A DNA stretch of 34,842 nt from Lachnospiraceae bacterium (GCA_022788085.1 JALEWA010000067.1:1-34842), one strand, 5' to 3'. Counted from the first letter of the stretch, positions 1-7,759 are shown. Translations and numbers: made by a program. Notes: generated by a model from the letters alone, not told the origin.

Positions 1-78
1 GCAATTGCAGAGGTTACTCTGAAAAATGCAGATGCAGTACAAAAAGGATTACCATTAGAGAATGCAGTACTTCCATAG
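1..78 (+). CDS. C-terminal end of an unidentified protein (partial)
   Basis: The first 26 codons are open in frame 1 and end at a TAG that touches the ribosome binding site of the next gene. The readable tail is AIAEVTLKNADAVQKGLPLE followed by NAVLP. This is too short to identify a family. The tight junction with the acetyltransferase gene (stop at 76-78, next ATG at 91) suggests the two are co-transcribed. Confidence 0.45.
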   Translation, partial: AIAEVTLKNADAVQKGLPLENAVLP

Positions 79-90
79 GAGTAGGAGAAT

Positions 91-618
91 ATGATACTGG
101 GAAGAAGAGAGACGAATATTATTAAGCATTATCAGGTACAGGAAAAACAGCCGAAAATACAAGTGAGGCCGGCTTACAGAGATGAATGGGATGACGCCAT
201 GGCTTTGGCATGGCGTACTTTCATGCGTTTTGAAGCAAATGATTATGCAACGGAAGGGATTAAAAGTTTTCAGGATTTTATTACGGATACTGTTCTTCAT
301 AGAATGTTTGTAATGGGCTCCTATCAGCTTTTCTGTGCTTTTGATGGTAAAAAGCTGATAGGGATGATAAGCCTTCGAAATGAAACGCACATTTCCCTGC
401 TGTTTGTAGATGCACAATATCATAAAAGAGGAATCGGTAGGGCGCTGATTGATTATGTAGGTAAATATGTGTTGTTGGAGGAAGGCTTTCGCAATTTAAC
501 TGTAAATGCAGCGCCGTATGCAATTGGTTTTTATCATAAGCTTGGCTTCTACGATACGGATACGGAACAAACAAGTGATGGAATAAGATATACACCAATG
601 GAGAAAAAGCTGGTGTGA
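91..618 (+). CDS. GNAT family N-acetyltransferase
   Basis: A 175-residue protein of the GCN5-related acetyltransferase fold, which transfers the acetyl group of acetyl-CoA to an amine. The acetyl-CoA pyrophosphate loop is clear: residues 111-119 read HKRGIGRAL (Q/R-x-x-G-x-G/A type), preceded by the strand ISLLFVDAQY and followed by the typical ending AIGFYHKLGF at about 144-153. The first 20 residues precede the domain and are family-atypical. The start at 91 is supported by GGAGTAGGAG just upstream. The substrate cannot be read from the sequence. The gene lies directly upstream of the HD-GYP gene with a 20-26 bp gap, so the pair may be one transcript. Confidence 0.85.
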   Translation: MILGRRETNIIKHYQVQEKQPKIQVRPAYRDEWDDAMALAWRTFMRFEANDYATEGIKSFQDFITDTVLHRMFVMGSYQLFCAFDGKKLIGMISLRNETHISLLFVDAQYHKRGIGRALIDYVGKYVLLEEGFRNLTVNAAPYAIGFYHKLGFYDTDTEQTSDGIRYTPMEKKLV

Positions 619-638
619 TAAAAATACGTTAGGAGGGA

Positions 639-1901
639 ATGGCAGTGGCAATTGAGTATATTACAAGTAAAAATCTTTTTCTTTTAATCTGTGATACTTT
701 AAAGCTGCTTGATAAGCCGCTTGTAAAGCATGGAATAAGGGTCAGCTACACCATGTCTAAAATGCTGGAATGCAAAGGCGGATATGAGAAATACGAAATC
801 GCTGATTTTATGCTGCTTGCAGTGCTTCATGATATTGGAGCATACAAAACAGATGATGTAAGAAAGAGACTTAGCTTTGAAGCGAAGAATCCGCTTCCAC
901 ATTCTATCTATGGATATCTTTTTCTGAAATATCTGTCTCCCTTAGAGGAACAATCAAAGATGATTCTATATCATCATGTGGACACATCGCAGATGCAGAA
1001 TGTTGCTTACAAATACAAGAAGGAAACGGAGATTTTAAAGGTCGCTGAAATCATGGACATTTGGCAGCAGGCGTTTGGTAACAAATTTGATCCCCATATG
1101 ATTGAGCGGTATATAGGGACAAAATACGAAAAGGAAGCTTGCAGTCTGCTATTTGAGGCAATTGAAAAATACGATATTTTTACTAAGCTAAAGAAAGGTT
1201 CTTACCAGGAGGAATTTGAAGAATATCTGGAATATATTCTGCTTTCTGATGAGGAAAAGGAAAAATACCTTAAGATGCTGATGTACTGTACCGGACTTAG
1301 GGATGAGTCAATGGTGTCCAATACGATAGCGACAATTTATGTCAGCAGGGAAATTGGAAAAAAGATGCGTATTAGTGAGCTGGATAAAAGTGAAATTTAT
1401 TATGCTGCACTTTTGCATGATATTGGTATGCTCGGAATGCCTGCAGAACTGATTCAGGCACCAAGAAAACTGGAGGATGCGGAATTAAATTTGATACATA
1501 CTCATGTGGATTTGACAAGTGAAGCACTTAGAGGAAAGATTTCACCAAGTATTATTGACATTGCTGCCGCCCACCACGAGCGTTTTGATGGAAGCGGTTA
1601 TCCAAGAGGATTAAAAGGCAGTGTTATGAATACCAAGCAGGCAATCCTGCAGATAGCAGAGCTTGTTGTCAATATGTGCAGTGATAAGCCTTATCGAAAG
1701 GCATTCAGCAAGGAGGAGATCGAAAAAGAGCTTAATGATGGTATTGTATCCGGCAAATATGATGGCGTTGTGGCGGATATTTTCCTGAAATATTATGATG
1801 ACATTATGCAAAAGGCTATGCAAAAGGCACAGGCAGCGCTTGTGATGTATCAGAAATTACGTAAAAGCAGTGAACAGGTTTATAAGAATTTTACAAATTG
1901 A
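639..1901 (+). CDS. HD-GYP domain protein, probable cyclic-di-GMP phosphodiesterase
   Basis: A cytoplasmic protein of about 420 residues with two HD-type domains. The N-terminal one (about residues 30-140) keeps LHDIG at 63-67 and YHH at 111-113 but has no GYP motif. The C-terminal one (about 220-400) is a full HD-GYP domain: LLHDIGMLGMP from 258 and HHERFDGSGYP at 312-322. HD-GYP proteins hydrolyse cyclic-di-GMP; that activity here is inferred from motif conservation. No sensor, receiver or membrane segment is visible. The start is uncertain: AGGAGG at 631-636 lies only 2 bases before ATG 639 but 8 bases before an in-frame GTG at 645, so translation may begin at 645. A diguanylate cyclase is encoded at 22553-24232, so both arms of c-di-GMP turnover are in the window. 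Confidence 0.85.
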   Translation: MAVAIEYITSKNLFLLICDTLKLLDKPLVKHGIRVSYTMSKMLECKGGYEKYEIADFMLLAVLHDIGAYKTDDVRKRLSFEAKNPLPHSIYGYLFLKYLSPLEEQSKMILYHHVDTSQMQNVAYKYKKETEILKVAEIMDIWQQAFGNKFDPHMIERYIGTKYEKEACSLLFEAIEKYDIFTKLKKGSYQEEFEEYLEYILLSDEEKEKYLKMLMYCTGLRDESMVSNTIATIYVSREIGKKMRISELDKSEIYYAALLHDIGMLGMPAELIQAPRKLEDAELNLIHTHVDLTSEALRGKISPSIIDIAAAHHERFDGSGYPRGLKGSVMNTKQAILQIAELVVNMCSDKPYRKAFSKEEIEKELNDGIVSGKYDGVVADIFLKYYDDIMQKAMQKAQAALVMYQKLRKSSEQVYKNFTN

Positions 1902-1916
1902 TTTCTTTCCATTTAG

Positions 1917-1945
1917 TTGAAATCAAAAATAAAACATAGTATGAT
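1917..1945 (+). promoter_or_regulatory. Sigma-A promoter of the DUF624 gene
   Basis: TTGAAA at 1917-1922 and TATGAT at 1940-1945 are separated by exactly 17 bases, placing transcription start near 1952, about 30 bases before the ATG at 1984. No terminator is visible after the HD-GYP gene, so read-through is also possible. Confidence 0.6.
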
Positions 1946-1983
1946 ACTCATTAGTAGTTTTTGCTGAGAGGAGAAGGTATACT

Positions 1984-2739
1984 ATGTTTAAACTTGACAG
2001 CCCTTTTATGAACTTTCTGAATAGAGTGTGTGATATCATGATCTTAAATTTCATGGTTATTTTATTCAGTTTACCAATTGTTACGGCAGGAGCATCCATT
2101 ACGGCTGCATACTATATTGCATACAAAATGGTGAAAAATGAAGAAAGCTATATTGTAAGGGGATTTTTTAAGGCTTTTAAGGAGAATTTCAAACAGTCAA
2201 CGATTATCTGGCTGATTTTTCTTGCCATCTTTGCCATTTTGTTTATGGACTACAGAATTATGTTCTATTCTGAACTGGAGAACATTTTGTTTATGGACTA
2301 CAGAATTATGTTCTATTCTGAACTGGAGATGGGAAGATGGATTACATATGGTGTGATTGCAGTTACAGTTATCCTTGCAATGGGCTTTTCTTTTGTTTTT
2401 CCATTACAGGCAAGATTTTCAAATGATGTAAAGCACACCATTAAAAATTCGTTTTTAATGGCTCTTTCCCATTTACCAAGTGCAGTGTTGTTTGTTGTGT
2501 CCTATGCAGTTCCGGTTCTTCTTATATATTTAGTGCCACAGGCTATGCCGGCTGTCTTATTACTTGCATGCGGATTATTGCCATATCTGAAGTCCTTCCT
2601 GTTCCTTAAGATATTTAAGAAATATGAGACAGATGAGGAAGCTGCAGGAAAAAGTGAAGAGGAGTCATCCGGTGAAGGAATATTTGCGGTAAGTGATGCT
2701 ATGGAAAAGATGTCTGAAAATACTAAAAAAACAAAATAA
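1984..2739 (+). CDS. DUF624 (YesL-like) integral membrane protein with a 16-residue tandem duplication
   Basis: A 251-residue membrane protein resembling the DUF624/YesL family, which in Firmicutes is commonly encoded with carbohydrate ABC importers; its biochemical role is not established. The N-terminus (LDSPFMNFLNRVCDIMILNF) is family-typical. Hydrophobic segments are seen at about 18-48, 73-89, 120-140 and 160-210, followed by a charged tail rich in Glu and Lys. Residues 85-100 and 101-116 repeat the block ILFMDYRIMFYSELE almost exactly, from a 48-bp in-frame DNA duplication at 2235-2330. It lies at the end of the second hydrophobic segment, so it lengthens the following loop or disturbs the topology. 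A GGAG-type site precedes ATG 1984. The MsmX-type ATPase gene follows, which fits a link to sugar uptake. Confidence 0.8.
   Translation: MFKLDSPFMNFLNRVCDIMILNFMVILFSLPIVTAGASITAAYYIAYKMVKNEESYIVRGFFKAFKENFKQSTIIWLIFLAIFAILFMDYRIMFYSELENILFMDYRIMFYSELEMGRWITYGVIAVTVILAMGFSFVFPLQARFSNDVKHTIKNSFLMALSHLPSAVLFVVSYAVPVLLIYLVPQAMPAVLLLACGLLPYLKSFLFLKIFKKYETDEEAAGKSEEESSGEGIFAVSDAMEKMSENTKKTK
2235..2330 (+). repeat. 48-bp tandem duplication inside the DUF624 gene
   Basis: Two adjacent copies, 2235-2282 and 2283-2330. The first 47 bases of each are identical, and only the last base differs (a versus t). Forty-eight is a multiple of three, so the reading frame is kept and 16 residues are duplicated. 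The near-perfect identity points to a recent slippage or recombination event. Confidence 0.95.
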
Positions 2740-2801
2740 TTAAAAGAAAACATAATGTGCATATTCGTCAATCTGTACATGAAACATAATGCGTGTTAGT
2801 C

Positions 2802-2850
2802 AAGTTGCTTACTAATTGAAGTAAAAATTCAGTTGGTAAGCAACTTTTAC
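2802..2850 (+). terminator. Hairpin terminator after the DUF624 gene
   Basis: Arms 2802-2820 and 2828-2846 form a 19-bp stem with two G-U pairs around a 7-base loop, followed by a short T run. The stem is long but the T tract is weak. Confidence 0.6.
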
Positions 2851-2960
2851 ATAATGTCCAAAAAAACTTTGTGGATTTATGGCATAGCTTTTTTAAATAA
2901 TATCTTTTATACTAAGAACATACGTAAACACGATATATTATTTTTCGGGAGGAAAGAAAA

Positions 2961-4073
2961 ATGGCAAGTTTATCTTTAAAAAATGTCTGCAAAGTATATC
3001 CAAACGGATTTGAAGCAGTAAAGAATTTCAATCTTGAAATCGCTGATAAGGAATTCATCATCTTCGTAGGACCTTCAGGATGTGGTAAGTCTACTACACT
3101 TCGTATGATTGCTGGTCTTGAAGATATTTCTTCAGGTGAATTAAAGATTGGTGACAGAGTAGTTAACGATGTAGAGCCTAAGGATAGAGATATCGCAATG
3201 GTATTCCAGAACTACGCTCTGTATCCTCATATGACAGTATATGATAATATGGCATTTGGTCTTAAGTTAAGAAAAGTACCAAAGGCTGAAATCGATAAGA
3301 TGGTTAAGGAAGCAGCTAAGATCCTTGATCTTGAGAAGCTTCTTGATCGTAAGCCAAAGGCTTTATCTGGTGGACAGAGACAGCGTGTTGCTATGGGACG
3401 TGCTATCGTTCGTAATCCTAAGGTATTCCTTATGGATGAGCCTCTTTCAAACTTGGATGCTAAGTTACGTGTACAGATGCGTATTGAGATCGCTAAGTTA
3501 CATCAGAGATTAGGTACAACCATCATCTACGTTACACATGACCAGACAGAAGCTATGACACTTGGTACAAGAATCGTAGTTATGAAGGATGGTGTTATTC
3601 AGCAGGTTGATACACCACAGAACTTATACGAGAAGCCACAGAACTTATTCGTAGCAGGATTCATGGGATCACCACAGATGAACTTCCTTGATGCTACAGT
3701 AGAAGTTAAGGGCGAGACAGCATACTTAAAGATTGCTGACCTTTCTATTCCACTTCCTCCAGCTAAGTCTAAGAAGTTAATCGAGGGTGGTTACAACGGA
3801 AAGACAGTTACTTTCGGTATCAGACCAGAAGATATCTATGATTCACAGATGATGGTAGAAGCTAAGTCTGAAAGCACATTTGAAACAACAATTCGTGTAT
3901 ACGAGTTGCTTGGTGCAGAAGTATTCTTATATGCTGATTTAGCTGAGTTCCCTATCACAGCAAGAGTTGATCCTAGAACAACAGCTAGACCTGGTGATAA
4001 GGTTAAGTTTGCTATCGACGTTGAGAAGATTCACGTATTTGATAAGGAAACAGAGAAGATTATCACAAACTAG
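2961..4073 (+). CDS. msmX: Carbohydrate ABC transporter ATPase, MsmX/UgpC/MalK type
   Basis: A 370-residue ATP-binding subunit of carbohydrate importers (CUT1 family). Seen in order: Walker A GPSGCGKST (37-45), Q-loop Gln83, signature LSGGQ (135-139), Walker B VFLMDE (155-160), H-loop His193, and a C-terminal TOBE/MalK regulatory domain from about 235. No permease or binding-protein gene is adjacent. In Firmicutes such lone ATPases (MsmX) energise many sugar importers encoded elsewhere, and that role is inferred here. The start is fixed by GGGAGG at 2947-2952. The gene uses codons such as GCT, CGT, ATC, AAG and TAC far more than its neighbours, a sign of high expression. A strong terminator follows. 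The symbol is by family resemblance; ugpC or malK would be equally usual labels. Confidence 0.92.
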   Translation: MASLSLKNVCKVYPNGFEAVKNFNLEIADKEFIIFVGPSGCGKSTTLRMIAGLEDISSGELKIGDRVVNDVEPKDRDIAMVFQNYALYPHMTVYDNMAFGLKLRKVPKAEIDKMVKEAAKILDLEKLLDRKPKALSGGQRQRVAMGRAIVRNPKVFLMDEPLSNLDAKLRVQMRIEIAKLHQRLGTTIIYVTHDQTEAMTLGTRIVVMKDGVIQQVDTPQNLYEKPQNLFVAGFMGSPQMNFLDATVEVKGETAYLKIADLSIPLPPAKSKKLIEGGYNGKTVTFGIRPEDIYDSQMMVEAKSESTFETTIRVYELLGAEVFLYADLAEFPITARVDPRTTARPGDKVKFAIDVEKIHVFDKETEKIITN

Positions 4074-4095
4074 TTTGAACATAATTGCCAATATT

Positions 4096-4126
4096 ACCCG
4101 AGTGGATTTCCACTCGGGTTTTATTT
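4096..4126 (+). terminator. Rho-independent terminator of the msmX-type gene
   Basis: A perfect 10-bp GC-rich stem, ACCCGAGTGG (4096-4105) with its complement at 4110-4119, has a 4-base loop and is followed by TTTTATTT. Confidence 0.92.
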
Positions 4127-4155
4127 ATCATTTACTTCGTAAAAAGATTTTTACT

Positions 4156-4186
4156 CGTTACTGGAACGAAGTGAGCAGTAGCAATG
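4156..4186. repeat. Dispersed hairpin element, copy A
   Basis: This intergenic motif reads GTTACTGGAAC, nine bases, then AGTAGC; GTTACTG can pair with CAGTAGC (one G-U pair). The same layout recurs at 7112-7142 and 7736-7763 with the same 9-base spacing between GGAAC and AGTARC. Its function is unknown; a family of small mobile or regulatory palindromes is an inference. Confidence 0.55.
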
Positions 4187-4213
4187 TTTTATATTATTTT
4201 GCAGAAATTTAGA

Positions 4214-4242
4214 TTGAAACTAAGTTTAAATTCATTTAAGAT
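4214..4242 (+). promoter_or_regulatory. Possible promoter of the CdaR-type regulator gene
   Basis: TTGAAA at 4214-4219 is followed after 17 bases by TAAGAT at 4237-4242, a moderate match to the sigma-A consensus, about 50 bases before the regulator's ATG. Confidence 0.4.
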
Positions 4243-4291
4243 ATATGATAGAGGTAATGGAAAAAGAGGGGAATTACAGGAGGATGTAAAG

Positions 4292-5377
4292 ATGATTTCA
4301 CAACAGGTAATTCAGACGAGTATTGACGAATTAAAAGCCATAACAAAAGTGGATCTATGTGTTATGGATACGGATGGCTTAACAGTAGCTACAACTTTTG
4401 ATCAGGAAGAGATTTCAGTAGGATTGGTATTGAATTTTGTGCAGTCACCTGCTGACAGCCAGATTGTAAATGGATATCATATGCTGAAGATTTTAGAAGA
4501 TGGAGAGGTTGTTTATATCCTTATTGCCCAAGGCAATGCTTCTGACGCTTATATGATAGGAAAGATTGCAGTATCTCAGATTCAGAATCTTGTAATAGCC
4601 TATAAAGAACATTATGATAAGAATAATTTCTTCCAGAATTTATTGCTGGATAATCTGCTTCTTGTAGATATCTATAATCGTGCGAAGAAGCTTTGGATTG
4701 AGGCAGAAGCACCAAGAATTGTTTTCCTGATTGAAGCACAGAATGATAGAGATAATATAGCAATGGAAATGCTTCGAAATCTTTTTGAGGATCAAGGAGA
4801 GTGTTATCTTACTGCGGTAGAGCAGAAAAATATCATTATGATTAAGGGTGTCAGCAGTAAGGAGGCTTATGAAGAAGTTGAGCAAACTGCACAGATAATC
4901 GTAGATATGCTTAACGCAGAAGCGATGCTTGCTGTAAAGATTGCATATGGAACCATTGTTGGTGAATTGAAGGAAGTATCGAAATCTTATAAAGAGGCAA
5001 AGATGGCATTGGATGTCGGAAAGATTTTCTATGCAGAAAAATCCGTTGTTGCCTACAATACATTAGGTATTGGAAGATTGATTTATCATCTTCCGGTTAA
5101 TTTATGCCGTATTTTTATTAAGGAGATTTTTGGTGATAATATCCCTGAAGAGTTGGATGATGAAATCCTGTCAACGGTACAGAAATTCTTTGATAATAAT
5201 TTGAATGTATCAGAAACCTCCAGACAGTTGTTCGTGCATCGAAATACACTGGTTTACCGAATTGAGAAGCTACATCAGTCTACGGGGCTTGACATTAGAA
5301 CCTTCGATGATGCTTTGACCTTTAAGATTGCGCTCATGGTTGTAAATTATATGAAATATATTGATTCTATGGAATAA
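4292..5377 (+). CDS. CdaR/PucR-type helix-turn-helix transcriptional regulator
   Basis: A 361-residue regulator. The start ATG at 4292 has AGGAGG at 4278-4283, 8 bases upstream; the frame is open further 5' but without a good site. The N-terminal 130 residues (opening MISQQVIQTSIDELKAITKV) resemble the sugar-diacid-recognition sensor domain of CdaR-like proteins. The middle part fits the GGDEF-like domain of this family. The last 60 residues are the PucR-type HTH: NVSETSRQLFVHRNTLVYRI, then EKLHQSTGLDIRTFDDALTF. Such regulators usually control sugar-acid or purine catabolism; the ligand and targets here are unknown. It stands alone between two terminators, beside the general sugar ATPase gene. 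Confidence 0.85.
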   Translation: MISQQVIQTSIDELKAITKVDLCVMDTDGLTVATTFDQEEISVGLVLNFVQSPADSQIVNGYHMLKILEDGEVVYILIAQGNASDAYMIGKIAVSQIQNLVIAYKEHYDKNNFFQNLLLDNLLLVDIYNRAKKLWIEAEAPRIVFLIEAQNDRDNIAMEMLRNLFEDQGECYLTAVEQKNIIMIKGVSSKEAYEEVEQTAQIIVDMLNAEAMLAVKIAYGTIVGELKEVSKSYKEAKMALDVGKIFYAEKSVVAYNTLGIGRLIYHLPVNLCRIFIKEIFGDNIPEELDDEILSTVQKFFDNNLNVSETSRQLFVHRNTLVYRIEKLHQSTGLDIRTFDDALTFKIALMVVNYMKYIDSME

Positions 5378-5417
5378 AATATTGCTGCTTGGACATACAA
5401 TGTATCAGCAGCCGGAA

Positions 5418-5452
5418 AAAGGATTATCCAAAACCGGATAATCTTTTTTATT
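5418..5452 (+). terminator. Rho-independent terminator after the CdaR-type regulator
   Basis: GGATTATCC (5421-5429) pairs with GGATAATCT (5436-5444), extended by A-T pairs, with a 6-base loop and a run of six T's. Confidence 0.85.
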
Positions 5453-5473
5453 TGTTTATTGTTGGAGGATGGC

Positions 5474-6277
5474 ATGAATCGGAAAATATTTTATGTAGAT
5501 TGTTATTATGAGGAAGTAAAGGAACGAAATATAGGCTTTATAAAGCTGGAGGAAGAAGGATTGTTTGTTATGCTAAGGGGGTTGCCAAGTCGTGGAGAAA
5601 CCGTATGTAAGGTATATGCCGTGGCAAATGAAAATGACAGAAAGTATCTTATGGACATTCCTTTGAATAATGGTTATGGACAGGCACAGATGAAATGGTC
5701 TCCTAAAATAAGAGCACAGGATTGCCATGAACTATATATTCCAATTGACCATAAACGATATGGCAGATGCACCATAGTTCCAGAAAATATTTATAACTTT
5801 TGTCAGAGCAAATCAGACATATTGGAGACTGCACAGGAAAAGGAAAGGACATTAGAGCAGGAATCGCCTATTATAGAATCATTCACGGATGTAATGCCTG
5901 TCATGGAGCAGGATAAATGGAAACAGTTATGTAAAAATTTCCCTCAGGTTCATATATTTCCGGAAGCTGATACGATCGTCATAAAACCGAAAGATATGGT
6001 AATTCTGACACAGGAATATCATGATTTGGCAACAAATTCTTTTGTATTGCATGCATATTATAATTATCGTCAGCTTTTGCTGCTCCGTTATCATCAGGGG
6101 CAGGAAGAAATTTATTATCTGGGCGTACCTGGAGTATATTATGAGCGAGAAAAGAGAATTGCTCTGATGTTTGGATTTGAAGGTTTTGAAAACGGAGAAT
6201 CAAGGCTTGTTAATGAGGATAGAAGACAGGCATATGCAGGCTGCTTTGGTTACTATATGAAGCAGGTAAATATATAG
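5474..6277 (+). CDS. Conserved protein of unknown function (DUF6128-like)
   Basis: A 267-residue cytoplasmic protein without signal peptide or membrane segment. The start ATG at 5474 follows GGAGG at 5464-5468; the frame is open 5' through TTG codons without a better site. The N-terminal 115 residues are a compact block (from MNRKIFYVDCYYEE). A variable, Glu-rich linker runs at about 115-145. The conserved C-terminal part has KPKDMVILTQEYHDLATNSF, then YNYRQLLLLRY, YYLGVPGVYYEREK, MFGFEGFE and a final FGYYMKQV. From memory this matches a family widespread in Lachnospiraceae that is labelled DUF6128; I cannot confirm the number. No function is known. It converges on the radical-SAM gene with only 26 bases between stop codons. 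Confidence 0.75.
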   Translation: MNRKIFYVDCYYEEVKERNIGFIKLEEEGLFVMLRGLPSRGETVCKVYAVANENDRKYLMDIPLNNGYGQAQMKWSPKIRAQDCHELYIPIDHKRYGRCTIVPENIYNFCQSKSDILETAQEKERTLEQESPIIESFTDVMPVMEQDKWKQLCKNFPQVHIFPEADTIVIKPKDMVILTQEYHDLATNSFVLHAYYNYRQLLLLRYHQGQEEIYYLGVPGVYYEREKRIALMFGFEGFENGESRLVNEDRRQAYAGCFGYYMKQVNI

Positions 6278-6285
6278 CTTTCTAA

Positions 6286-6315
6286 ACATTAAATATCTAC
6301 ACATTAAATATCTAC
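6286..6315. repeat. 15-bp tandem duplication at a convergent gene junction
   Basis: ACATTAAATATCTAC occurs twice head to tail, at 6286-6300 and 6301-6315. The second copy encodes the last residues and the stop codon of the minus-strand radical-SAM gene. Confidence 0.9.
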
Positions 6316-7023
6316 ACCTCGAAGCTGTGTATTTGGAATGTTCTCAAGACAAATGTCACGGAATTCCTTTAAGGTCTGGGTTGAATGAGTGTGATAGCCC
6401 GGAGTGATAACCTGATCAGAATCTGTATAAGATTGCAGGTAATAGGCAGATGCTCCTCTTAACCATTCGGAGATTATATACATATCATCTTTTGTGTGAA
6501 GTTCACGTACAACTGTCGTACGGAATTCGTATGGGAAATAGCCTGTCTGAGAAAGCAGACAGGAAACGGATTCACGAATTAATGATAAATCACAGGATTT
6601 TAGCCCTGTTGTGACACTATATTTTTCAGGGGAATTTTTAATATCCATAGCACAGTAATCTATAAGTCTTTTGTTTAGCAGATGACGAAGAACATTAGGT
6701 TGATAACCATTTGTATCCAATTTAACTAAAAGTCCAAGCTCTTTAATGCGCGCCAGAAAGTCAGGCAGATCCTTTTGCAGAGTCGGTTCACCACCGGTAA
6801 TACAGACACCGGTAAGAACACCGGCTCTTTTTCGTAAGAAAGCAAGGATTCCTTCTTCTGTATAAGGGGTGACCTGCAATGCGGGAAAACTTTCCTGTAC
6901 GAGAACAAGATCCCTGTTATGGCAAAACGGACAACGAAAATTACAGCCACCTGTAAAAATGGTAGCAGCAACATGTTCGGGATAATCCAATAAAGTTGTT
7001 TTTGTTAGTCCGAGAATAAACAT
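6304..7023 (-). CDS. Radical-SAM activating enzyme, NrdG2/PFL-activase type
   Basis: A 239-residue radical S-adenosylmethionine protein. The 4Fe-4S ligand motif is C27-x3-C31-x2-C34 in GGCNFRCPFCHN, and a GGEPTLQ motif follows in the SAM-binding region. Opening residues MFILGLTKTTLLDYPEHVAA are typical of the anaerobic ribonucleotide reductase activase family NrdG2 (TIGR02495-like), which is close to pyruvate formate-lyase activases. Such enzymes install a glycyl radical on a partner. No nrdD or pfl-type partner is encoded nearby, so the target is open. AAAGAGGCGA precedes the start on the minus strand. The 3' end carries a 15-bp tandem duplication. Confidence 0.85.
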   Translation of the reverse strand: MFILGLTKTTLLDYPEHVAATIFTGGCNFRCPFCHNRDLVLVQESFPALQVTPYTEEGILAFLRKRAGVLTGVCITGGEPTLQKDLPDFLARIKELGLLVKLDTNGYQPNVLRHLLNKRLIDYCAMDIKNSPEKYSVTTGLKSCDLSLIRESVSCLLSQTGYFPYEFRTTVVRELHTKDDMYIISEWLRGASAYYLQSYTDSDQVITPGYHTHSTQTLKEFRDICLENIPNTQLRGVDI

Positions 7024-7111
7024 AATATATTCGCCTCTTTTTAATTAGAAGAAAATCATATATACTATATTAAGGGTATCATAACTCGAAAACATAAGTC
7101 AAGAAATTACT

Positions 7112-7142
7112 TGTTACCGGAACGGAGCAATTAGTAACATTG
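7112..7142. repeat. Dispersed hairpin element, copy B
   Basis: GTTACCGGAAC, nine bases, AGTAAC: the same layout as copies A (4156-4186) and C (7736-7763). AGTAAC is immediately followed by ATT and GTTACT, so a second palindrome begins here and runs into the hairpin at 7142-7196. Confidence 0.55.
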
Positions 7143-7196
7143 TTACTGTTCAGACAGGACTTAGCATTTATTGCTAAGTCCGTGAGAAAACGTAAC
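7142..7196. other. Long hairpin between the radical-SAM gene and tadA
   Basis: A perfect 10-bp stem, GGACTTAGCA (7157-7166) with TGCTAAGTCC (7172-7181), is enclosed by an outer GTTAC/GTAAC pairing at 7142-7146 and 7192-7196. No T tract follows on either strand, so it is not an obvious terminator. It sits 33 bases before tadA and could act in the tadA leader or be part of the repeat element. Confidence 0.6.
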
Positions 7197-7228
7197 GTTA
7201 AGGTTGATACAGGAAAGTGAGAAATATC

Positions 7229-7759
7229 ATGCCACGATTACAAATGACAGATGATGAAAGATATATGAAAGAAGCCATAAAACAGGCAAGAAAAGCGTAT
7301 GCCCTGGGTGAAGTGCCGATAGGATGCGTCATTGTTCATGAGGGAAAGATTATTGGGAGAGGCTATAACAGAAGAAATACAGATAAGAATACACTGGCTC
7401 ATGCAGAAATAACAGCGATTAATCGTGCAAGTAAGGTGATTGGTGACTGGCGTTTGGAGGAATGTACGTTGTATGTAACACTTGAGCCCTGCCAGATGTG
7501 TGCAGGAGCGATTGTTCAGGCAAGAATTCCCAAGGTGGTTATGGCATGTATGAATCCCAAGGCAGGCTGTGCAGGTTCTATCCTTAATATTCTTGACATG
7601 CCTGAGTTCAATCATCAGGTTGAAGCGACAAAAGGTGTACTTGAAGAAGAATGCAGTCGTATGTTGAAAGACTTTTTTGTGGAGCTTCGGGCAAGGAATA
7701 AGTTGGAGAAGAATGCAAGAAAGAATGAAGAAAATCTACCGGAACAGAGTAAACAGTAA
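7229..7759 (+). CDS. tadA: tRNA-specific adenosine deaminase TadA
   Basis: A 176-residue zinc deaminase that converts the wobble adenosine A34 of tRNA-Arg(ACG) to inosine. The catalytic motifs are present: HAE at 58-60 (zinc His and proton-shuttle Glu) and PCQMC at 87-91 (two zinc Cys). ATG 7229 is preferred; GTG 7217 lies too close to the AGGAAAG site, and ATG 7244 (MTDDERYM) is a further possibility. The last residues (about PEQSKQ) are encoded by copy C of the dispersed hairpin element, whose AGTAAC contains the stop codon. The gene lies just upstream of ffs, a common arrangement in Firmicutes. Confidence 0.93.
   Translation: MPRLQMTDDERYMKEAIKQARKAYALGEVPIGCVIVHEGKIIGRGYNRRNTDKNTLAHAEITAINRASKVIGDWRLEECTLYVTLEPCQMCAGAIVQARIPKVVMACMNPKAGCAGSILNILDMPEFNHQVEATKGVLEEECSRMLKDFFVELRARNKLEKNARKNEENLPEQSKQ

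Noticed and set aside
6286-6315. Attachment site of an integrated element
   Set aside because: The two 15-bp copies are directly adjacent with nothing between them, and no integrase is nearby.
7157-7181. Intrinsic terminator for the region upstream of tadA
   Set aside because: The stem is perfect but no T tract follows on either strand.
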